Part shown: positions 32,146-37,635 of the stretch, piece by piece
How the letters are laid out: every line of letters starts with the position of its first letter
Position numbering within the stretch: the first letter of the stretch is position 1
Translations under genes and position numbers: made by a program
Source: Candidatus Yaniella excrementigallinarum
Lineage (GTDB): Bacteria; Actinomycetota; Actinomycetes; Actinomycetales; Micrococcaceae
Direction of reading: 5' to 3'
Length of the DNA stretch: 37,635 nucleotides
NCBI GenBank assembly: GCA_019113675.1
Contig: DXHA01000032.1
Span: forward strand, 1-37,635
Notes under the pieces: generated by a model
Database searches by the model: none
What the model was told of the DNA's origin: nothing
The model's input: only the letters and a program-made list of their open reading frames with translations

Positions 32146-32799
32146 ATGTCCTTATCGAAGCAGCCTGCCCTGGCACGAATTTTTGCAAGTTTGGCGGCAC
32201 TGTCCGTAACTGTGTGCATGGCCGGGTGTACCAACGACGACGTTCAGCTTGACGAAACCATTGATGCATTAGATGTGGACCCCACCGATTACATCCCGGC
32301 TTCAGCTGATGGGCCTGCCCAAAACGTGCCCGAACCCAATTTGCCGGCCGTGGCCACCGAAAACACTGAAGAAGGTGCCAAAGCCACGCTCGAATATTTC
32401 TGGGAAGCTGTTGATTTCGCACGCCTAACAGGAGAAACTCAAAATCTTGAGTTGGTGTCATCAGATAACTGCGATTTCTGCCACGATTTTATAGAAGACT
32501 GGGAAGCAACCTATAAAAACGGTCAGTGGGCGGTGTCTTCCGGCGAAGTCCGAAACGAAATCAAAGACGTCTGGACCGATTTTGACGGGGGATACGATGC
32601 TCCCAGCGCCGATGTTCTTTTTTACGTAACCGATCCTGCGATAGACATTTATGGTAGCGACGGTCAGCTCGCGCAGGAAAGTAGTGGCAGCGACGATGCC
32701 ACTGAGTGGTACGCGTTGATGATATTTGATGGAACAGCGCAGCACTGGAGAGCTGAATGGATCGGTGTTGAAGAGCTCGTCGACTGGGAGGACAAATGA
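32146..32799 (+). CDS. DUF6318 family lipoprotein
   Basis: The 217-residue protein begins with a lipoprotein signal peptide: a basic N-terminus, a hydrophobic stretch and the lipobox VCMAGC, with lipidated Cys near residue 28. A Pro/Asp-rich spacer is followed by a domain starting KATLEYFWEAVDFARLTGET, with NCDFCHDFIEDWEATY carrying two cysteines that could form a disulfide, and ending in AEWIGVEELVDW. This pattern matches DUF6318 proteins of Micrococcales, whose function is unknown. ATG 32146 has GAAAG eight bases upstream; a GTG at 32107 would add residues before the signal. Its stop overlaps the next gene's start as ATGA, so a lipoprotein and a secreted PKD protein are translated together. 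Confidence 0.82.
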   Translation: MSLSKQPALARIFASLAALSVTVCMAGCTNDDVQLDETIDALDVDPTDYIPASADGPAQNVPEPNLPAVATENTEEGAKATLEYFWEAVDFARLTGETQNLELVSSDNCDFCHDFIEDWEATYKNGQWAVSSGEVRNEIKDVWTDFDGGYDAPSADVLFYVTDPAIDIYGSDGQLAQESSGSDDATEWYALMIFDGTAQHWRAEWIGVEELVDWEDK

Positions 32800-33743
32800 G
32801 AGCTTCGCGTCCGATGCTAATACGAGCATTCATTGTGTTTCACGTGCTGATGCTCGGTGCGCTTATTCATGTGCCGACAGCTACTGCCTCATCGGATGTT
32901 TCTGATATGAGCAATCAAGACTCGCTGATAATCGAAGTAGACCGACGTTCGACTGAAACCGGGACTCCTATTTCACGTAGCCGAAGGAATCCTACGTTGA
33001 ATTCTCCTAACCAAAACCGCAGCACAAACTCTGACGGTGGCGGCGGTGGGCGGTCGTCGAATCGGCAGGCGACTGTAGATCCAAGAGCGAAGTGGGCCCG
33101 TTCGGTATTGCGAACGATTTGTACCATTGACGGGAATTTTGGCACTAGTTTTGGTCAGTGTGCCGCACCAGCCCCGGCAGCCCCGACTGCTCCGGCTCCA
33201 GCAGCCCCAGCGCCACAATCTCAAACGCAGATTGTAAGCGAACCGGTCACGATTACTATTACTAGTTCCGACCTATTGGAGCTGATCCCTAATTCACCGG
33301 AAATTCTAACGGATAGGGGACCGTGGGGCCTGAAGAATGCTCACACAAATCTTTACGCCAGCCACCACGAGCCGCAAACGGTAACTCAAACTATGTTTGA
33401 CCAAGAAGTTACGATTACAGCCAGTCCCGTAGAGTACCGCTGGGATTATGGTGACGGCGATACCCTTGTCACCGAACAGCCGGGCTATCCGGTGGAAATA
33501 TTTAACACCGAAACTGATACGAGCCACCAGTATCAGGAGACTGGCCTATATAGCGTGACGCTTACCACGGTATTTGAGGGAACCTATCAGGTGGACGGTG
33601 GAGAAGTCCAAGAGGTTAGCTCAACCGTCACCCAACAGGCAGACCCCGTCGACATCAGAATTTATCGGGCGGTTACAAGAAACGTGGACCAAACCTGTGC
33701 GGATAACCCGGAAGCGTGGGGGTGTGACATGCCCGAAAACTAG
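32796..33743 (+). CDS. Secreted PKD-domain-like protein
   Basis: The 315-residue protein has an N-terminal signal peptide (hydrophobic to about residue 30, cleavage likely after TATA), then a basic, Asn/Gly-rich stretch, a conserved-looking block ARSVLRTICTIDGNFGTSF, a Pro-Ala linker of the PAPAAP type (about 125-142), and a beta-rich C-terminal part. The latter contains YRWDYGDGD and TSHQYQETGLYSVTLTT, which are the PKD/Ig-like hallmarks (WDFGDG and HxYxxxGxYxVxLT). No membrane anchor or sortase signal was seen. ATG 32796 overlaps the preceding DUF6318 stop (ATGA). A role at the cell surface, perhaps with the lipoprotein, is inferred from linkage only. The stop shares CTAG with convergent pepN. 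Confidence 0.8.
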   Translation: MRASRPMLIRAFIVFHVLMLGALIHVPTATASSDVSDMSNQDSLIIEVDRRSTETGTPISRSRRNPTLNSPNQNRSTNSDGGGGGRSSNRQATVDPRAKWARSVLRTICTIDGNFGTSFGQCAAPAPAAPTAPAPAAPAPQSQTQIVSEPVTITITSSDLLELIPNSPEILTDRGPWGLKNAHTNLYASHHEPQTVTQTMFDQEVTITASPVEYRWDYGDGDTLVTEQPGYPVEIFNTETDTSHQYQETGLYSVTLTTVFEGTYQVDGGEVQEVSSTVTQQADPVDIRIYRAVTRNVDQTCADNPEAWGCDMPEN

Positions 33744-36187
33744 AACGCCGCACGTGCGGCTAAGGCCCGGCGGACGTCGTCGTGCAATTCCGTCAGAATG
33801 CGTTTCAGACCAGAGTATGACGTCGTCTGGGCGGCAGACGACGTTTGCATAGCGGTTTGCTCCGTGATGGCCCACATCGGGAAGAGCCCTAAGGCAAGCG
33901 TTTCTGCGGTTTCAAAACTACTGGCGGCCCACAGCTCGTTAATTTGGTCGAAGTATGCCGCGTTATAGGTCGCAAGCAGGGCGAGGTCGTGGACGTCGTG
34001 GAAGCCCATCACCGCGTTGCGCAACTCTAAGTTGGTCAGTGTCCCGCCGGTAATGTTCTGCCACGTTTTGGCTTTGGCCTCCGGGGTCGGAATCATCGCA
34101 CGGGCTTTGACGGCGGCTAGATACCCGGTCGAGGAGTCATCTTCGGCAAGGGCGGCAGCGATCTCGGTTTCGCCGGCTTCGTTTAGGGCCACGAGGCGTT
34201 GCAAGGCAGACCAAGCCATATCGGTGGAAACCGAAAAGCCTTCCAACCCCCGACGTTGCGCCAACTTAGCCACCACGGTGGCTTCACGGGTGTGACGAAT
34301 ATAGGCCTGAACCAGTTGCAGTTGCACATCTGAGCCAGACTCGGCGGTCTCGGCCAGGTGCCATAAACCTTTGGCAAAAACTTCGCGGGACTGCTGAACT
34401 TGAGTGGTGGGTACGAATTGGTCAAGTGCGGTAGCGGCCTGACGCAGCAGCGAAAAGACCACCGAGGAATCGGTTTCGGCGGCCACATGCTCCAGAATCA
34501 AATCCAAAAACCACGAGGCTGAAGCTTCGCCGTCACGGGTCAGATCCCACGCGGCGCCCCACAGCAATGAGCGGGTCAATGAATCATCCAGGCTGCCCAA
34601 GTGTTGGGTGATCAGTTGCAGCGAGGCATTGTCGGGACGCAATTTTGCATAGGTCAGGTCTTGGTCATTAACCAAAACCAACGACGCCGCAGGTACGGTT
34701 ATGGTGGTGACTTCCTGAAGGTCAAGTTCAGTAGCATCGGTTCGCGTGAGCCGACCGTCAACAAAATTATAAAAACCGATGCCCACCCGATGTTTACGCA
34801 CCGGGGCAGACTGGTAAATAGTAAGTTCGTCGTCATCGAGTTGCCAGGACAAGGTCGTCACACCGGTGGTATGTAACCACTGTTGAGCCCAGTCAGAAAG
34901 TTCGCGGCCTGAAGCCTGGGATAAATGTCGCAGCAAATCCGAGAACTCGGTGTTTGACCAAGCATATTCGGCAAAATAACTACGCACCCCGGCCATGAAG
35001 TTTTCGGTGCCAACCCAAGCCACCAGTTGACGTAAAACCGAGGCACCCTTGGCGTAGGTAATACCGTCAAAATTGACGGCCACCGCATCGAGATCGACCA
35101 TATCGGCGATCACCGGGTGGGTGGTCGAGAGCTGATCTTGGCGGTAAGCCCAAGTTTTTTCGACGGCGTTGAACGTGGTCCAAGCAGCTTCGAAGCCGGC
35201 TTCCATGGCGGCCAAATGCGAAACAAACTCGGCAAAGGACTCATTAAGCCACAGGTCGTCCCACCAGCGCATAGTTACCAAATCGCCAAACCACATGTGC
35301 GCTAGCTCGTGCAAAATCGTGATGGCACGGCGTTGCACCGTGGCCTGGGGGACCGGTGCACGGAACACATAATCTTCGGTGATGGTTACCGCACCCACGT
35401 TTTCCATCGCGCCGGCATTGAATTCGGGCACAAAAATTTGATCGTATTTGGTAAACGGATACTCGACGCCAAAATTGCGTTCATAAAAGGCAAAACCCGC
35501 CCGGGTGATCTCCAACATTTGGTCAGCGTCAACGAATTTGGCCAAAGATTTGCGGGCCCAAATACCCAGCGGCACACGCTCATCCCACGACCCGGCGGCC
35601 ACCTCAACGTATTCACCGGCAATCAGAGCAAATAGGTAGGAGGACATCAGCGGGGTGTTGGCAAACTCCCAGTGGGCAACGTCACCGTCAACACGCTGTG
35701 CACCGGGCTCATTGGACAACACCGACCAGTGCGCCGGGGCGGTAACTTCCAGGCCAAAGGTTGCCTTAAGATCCGGTTGTTCAAAGACCGGAAAGATGCG
35801 GCGGGCATCGGCGGGCTCACACTGTGAATACAAATACTCGGCTTCATCGAATGGATCAACGAACCGGTGTAAACCCTCCCCGGTAGTCGAATACGGTGCT
35901 GATGAATGCACCACCAGCTCATTTTGGGCCTGCAAATCAGCTAAATTCAATCGCGCGCCGTCATAATCAACATCATGGCCATTCAATTGCGCCGAGTGCA
36001 CTCGGTGGCCCAATAGGTCAATAAACGTGTCCTGGCCAACGGCCTGGTCTGCAGTAAAGGTGACGACGGCGCGCACGGTAAATTCGGCGTCGTCGGTAAC
36101 ATCAAGGTGAAGCTGGTAGTGCTGCACGTCCAGTGCGGCGGCCCGAAGTTGAGCCTCATGGCGGGTGATGGTGTGTGTTTTGGACAT
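33740..36187 (-). CDS. pepN: Aminopeptidase N (M1 family)
   Basis: The 815-residue zinc metallopeptidase has GAMENVGAVT near residue 257 and HELAHMWFGDL near residue 292, followed 18 residues later by the third ligand Glu in LWLNESFAEF. The N-terminal ARRIFPVFEQPDLKATF and a helical ERAP1-like C-terminal domain complete the typical actinobacterial PepN. It removes N-terminal amino acids from peptides in the cytoplasm. ATG 36187 follows AAAGGAA; a longer reading to 36202 lacks a better signal. It is divergent from rpiB, with 102 bp between. The M. tuberculosis order pepN-rpiB-nei1 (Rv2467, Rv2465c, Rv2464c) resembles this stretch. Confidence 0.97.
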   Translation of the reverse strand: MSKTHTITRHEAQLRAAALDVQHYQLHLDVTDDAEFTVRAVVTFTADQAVGQDTFIDLLGHRVHSAQLNGHDVDYDGARLNLADLQAQNELVVHSSAPYSTTGEGLHRFVDPFDEAEYLYSQCEPADARRIFPVFEQPDLKATFGLEVTAPAHWSVLSNEPGAQRVDGDVAHWEFANTPLMSSYLFALIAGEYVEVAAGSWDERVPLGIWARKSLAKFVDADQMLEITRAGFAFYERNFGVEYPFTKYDQIFVPEFNAGAMENVGAVTITEDYVFRAPVPQATVQRRAITILHELAHMWFGDLVTMRWWDDLWLNESFAEFVSHLAAMEAGFEAAWTTFNAVEKTWAYRQDQLSTTHPVIADMVDLDAVAVNFDGITYAKGASVLRQLVAWVGTENFMAGVRSYFAEYAWSNTEFSDLLRHLSQASGRELSDWAQQWLHTTGVTTLSWQLDDDELTIYQSAPVRKHRVGIGFYNFVDGRLTRTDATELDLQEVTTITVPAASLVLVNDQDLTYAKLRPDNASLQLITQHLGSLDDSLTRSLLWGAAWDLTRDGEASASWFLDLILEHVAAETDSSVVFSLLRQAATALDQFVPTTQVQQSREVFAKGLWHLAETAESGSDVQLQLVQAYIRHTREATVVAKLAQRRGLEGFSVSTDMAWSALQRLVALNEAGETEIAAALAEDDSSTGYLAAVKARAMIPTPEAKAKTWQNITGGTLTNLELRNAVMGFHDVHDLALLATYNAAYFDQINELWAASSFETAETLALGLFPMWAITEQTAMQTSSAAQTTSYSGLKRILTELHDDVRRALAARAAF

Positions 36188-36289
36188 GCAGGTTCCTTTC
36201 AAAAGACTGTCACCATTGTTTCACCAATCTCGCACAGAGTTAAAGCCGGACTAAGCTGGTGCCAATAATTTTGACGACGAGGAGCTTAC

Positions 36290-36796
36290 GTGCGCGTTCA
36301 CATCGCTACCGATCATGCTGGTTTGGAACTGGCCCAGTATCTTATTGAACAGCTTTCTGCGGCCGGCTACCAGATGATTGATCACGGTCCACAAGAATAT
36401 GATGCCCAAGACGACTATCCTGGCTTTTGCATTAATGCTGCCATGGCCGTGGCCACTGAGCGGGCTGCCGGTCAGGATTCCCTGGGCATTGTGCTGGGTG
36501 GTTCGGGCAATGGCGAACAGATGGCAGCTAACAAAGTCACCGGCATCCGTGCAGCTCTGGCCTGGAATGTTTCCACCGCGCAACTGGCTCGCGAACATAA
36601 TAACGCCCAGGTTGTGGCGGTGGGTGGCCGCCAGCACGAACCGGCCGAGGCACTGAAAATTATTGAAGCATTTTTGACGGCGCAATGGTCCGGTGAGATC
36701 CGTCACGCCCGGCGCATCGGCCAGATCGAGGCCTATGAGACCACCGGCAAAATCGCCGGGGTTGAATTGGGTTCCGAGGGGATCGCCAAGCCTTAA
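36290..36796 (+). CDS. rpiB: Ribose-5-phosphate isomerase B
   Basis: The 168-residue RpiB/LacAB-family protein begins MRVHIATDHAGLELAQYL and contains LGGSGNGEQMAANKV. In the E. coli-type enzymes this loop carries a catalytic Cys, while the actinobacterial class uses the Glu in GNGEQ, as in M. tuberculosis RpiB; this protein is of the latter class. It interconverts ribose-5-phosphate and ribulose-5-phosphate in the pentose-phosphate pathway. GTG 36290 is preceded by GAGGAG with five-base spacing. The stop overlaps the next gene's ATG as TAATG, so it is coupled to a DNA glycosylase gene. Confidence 0.95.
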   Translation: MRVHIATDHAGLELAQYLIEQLSAAGYQMIDHGPQEYDAQDDYPGFCINAAMAVATERAAGQDSLGIVLGGSGNGEQMAANKVTGIRAALAWNVSTAQLAREHNNAQVVAVGGRQHEPAEALKIIEAFLTAQWSGEIRHARRIGQIEAYETTGKIAGVELGSEGIAKP

Positions 36797-37635
36797 TGCC
36801 TGAAGGTCACTCCATTCATCGCATTGCTCACCACTTCCAAGAGGTCTTTATACCCCAGCAACTGCAGGTATCCTCCCCGCAAGGTCGCTTCACCGACGGG
36901 GCCAAATTGCTCAACGGGCACCGTGCTGTGGCTTCCCAAGCATACGGTAAGCACTGGTTTCTATACTTCGACAATGATTTGGTGCTCAATGTGCACTTGG
37001 GTATGTACGGGGCCTGGACTTTTGGTGGCCAACAGCAGTCGTCTATCGGGGCCCCGCGCAAAATCGGGGAACAAGAAGACCACCACGACGGCGCCATGGA
37101 ACTGACCGCACCGCGACCCACCACGCGGGTGCGCCTGATCGGGGAGCATTCCTGGGCGGACCTAGTGGGTGCCGCCATCTGTCGAACACTTACGCTTACG
37201 GAGGCTCAACAGGTCATTGACTCGATTGGTCCTGACCCGCTGCGTGATGATGCCGACCCGCAACGTTTCTATGACGTCGCAGCCAAAACACGACGTCGTA
37301 TCGCAGCGATTCTGATGGATCAGAAGGTTATCGGCGGGATTGGCAATATTTACCGGGCCGAGGGGTTATTCCGGCTGCAGCTCAACCCGCACACCTCGGC
37401 CAATGCGCTGGACCATTGTACCCATGAGCGGCTGTGGCATGACCAAGTTCACCTGTTGGGCATTGGCGTAGAAACCGGCCGAATTATCACCACCGAACCG
37501 GAACACCGACCTGGCATCCCACTGGAGCAGGCGTGGCCCGACCATGCCAATTATGTATATAAGCGGCAGGGTCAAACGTGTCTGGTATGCGGCCACAACA
37601 CAATTGTGGTCGAAGAGCTCGAGGCCCGGAAACTG
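36796..37635 (+). CDS. Fpg/Nei-family DNA glycosylase (Nei1-like), 3' end cut by window
   Basis: 280 codons are visible. The start MPEGHSIHRIAHHF gives the catalytic Pro2-Glu3 that Fpg/Nei enzymes expose after Met removal. A helix-two-turn-helix region with VIGGIGNIYRAEGLF follows, and the C-terminal zinc finger begins with CLVCGHNTIVV; its second Cys pair lies beyond the window. Such enzymes excise oxidised pyrimidines or 8-oxoguanine and cut the abasic site. PEGHSIHR favours the Nei1 (Rv2464c-like) subgroup over Fpg (which starts PELPEV). Translation is coupled to rpiB through a TAATG overlap. Confidence 0.93.
   Translation, partial: MPEGHSIHRIAHHFQEVFIPQQLQVSSPQGRFTDGAKLLNGHRAVASQAYGKHWFLYFDNDLVLNVHLGMYGAWTFGGQQQSSIGAPRKIGEQEDHHDGAMELTAPRPTTRVRLIGEHSWADLVGAAICRTLTLTEAQQVIDSIGPDPLRDDADPQRFYDVAAKTRRRIAAILMDQKVIGGIGNIYRAEGLFRLQLNPHTSANALDHCTHERLWHDQVHLLGIGVETGRIITTEPEHRPGIPLEQAWPDHANYVYKRQGQTCLVCGHNTIVVEELEARKL

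Overview
The window reads as a chromosomal stretch from an actinobacterium, most likely Micrococcales (Micrococcaceae-like). The reasons are frequent GTG/TTG starts, a DUF222 HNH endonuclease, a DUF6318 lipoprotein paired with a PKD protein, GT-C mannosyltransferases of the MptB type, a MhuD-type heme monooxygenase, and a block at the right-hand end (SSB-like protein, ettA, tesB, truncated hemoglobin, pepN, rpiB, nei) that recalls the Mycobacterium tuberculosis Rv2464c-Rv2478c neighbourhood from memory. GC looks moderate for the phylum. I see no CRISPR array, insertion sequence, intact prophage or rRNA operon; the only possible mobile-type trace is a short ImmA/IrrE-like remnant.

Layout. 1-2.6 kb (minus): the 5' part of an HrpB-type helicase gene, then a LysM-NlpC/P60 cell-wall hydrolase gene broken by one in-frame TAA. 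3-6.6 kb: a Nif3-like protein and a coiled-coil protein with a degenerate zinc ribbon (plus), YaaA (minus), the RNase P RNA and a membrane-anchored HNH nuclease (plus). 6.7-10.4 kb: a long-form GAPDH and an acyltransferase-3/SGNH protein. 10.4-14.1 kb: peptide deformylase coupled to a MhuD-like heme monooxygenase (minus), a Bcr/CflA transporter (plus), and a MerR regulator with an enoyl-CoA hydratase (minus). 14.1-15.5 kb: two tandem GlsB-type membrane proteins, the ImmA/IrrE-like fragment and tRNA-His. 15.6-19.5 kb: oligoribonuclease diverging from two translationally coupled MptB-like mannosyltransferases. 19.7-25.1 kb: a Cys/Met-metabolism PLP enzyme, tRNA-Arg, an SSB-like protein, EttA, TesB and an uncharacterised protein.

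25.1-30.2 kb: an OsmC-truncated hemoglobin fusion (minus), then late molybdenum-cofactor genes: moaE (plus), moaD-moeA-moeB/Z (minus, coupled) and fdhD (plus). These imply a molybdopterin enzyme, probably a formate dehydrogenase, elsewhere in the genome. 30.2-37.6 kb: DUF222-HNH protein, the DUF6318/PKD secreted pair, aminopeptidase N, ribose-5-phosphate isomerase B and the start of a Nei-type DNA glycosylase.

Gene packing is extreme. Several same-strand pairs overlap as ATGA or TAATG, and four convergent pairs share a four-base palindrome as both stop codons (TTAG at 12579, CTAG at 25087, TTAA at 26626, CTAG at 33740). The most notable items are the nonsense codon inside the LysM domain, the OsmC-hemoglobin fusion, the cysteine-poor zinc ribbon, the uncharacterised DUF6318/PKD pair and molybdopterin synthase subunits encoded convergently.
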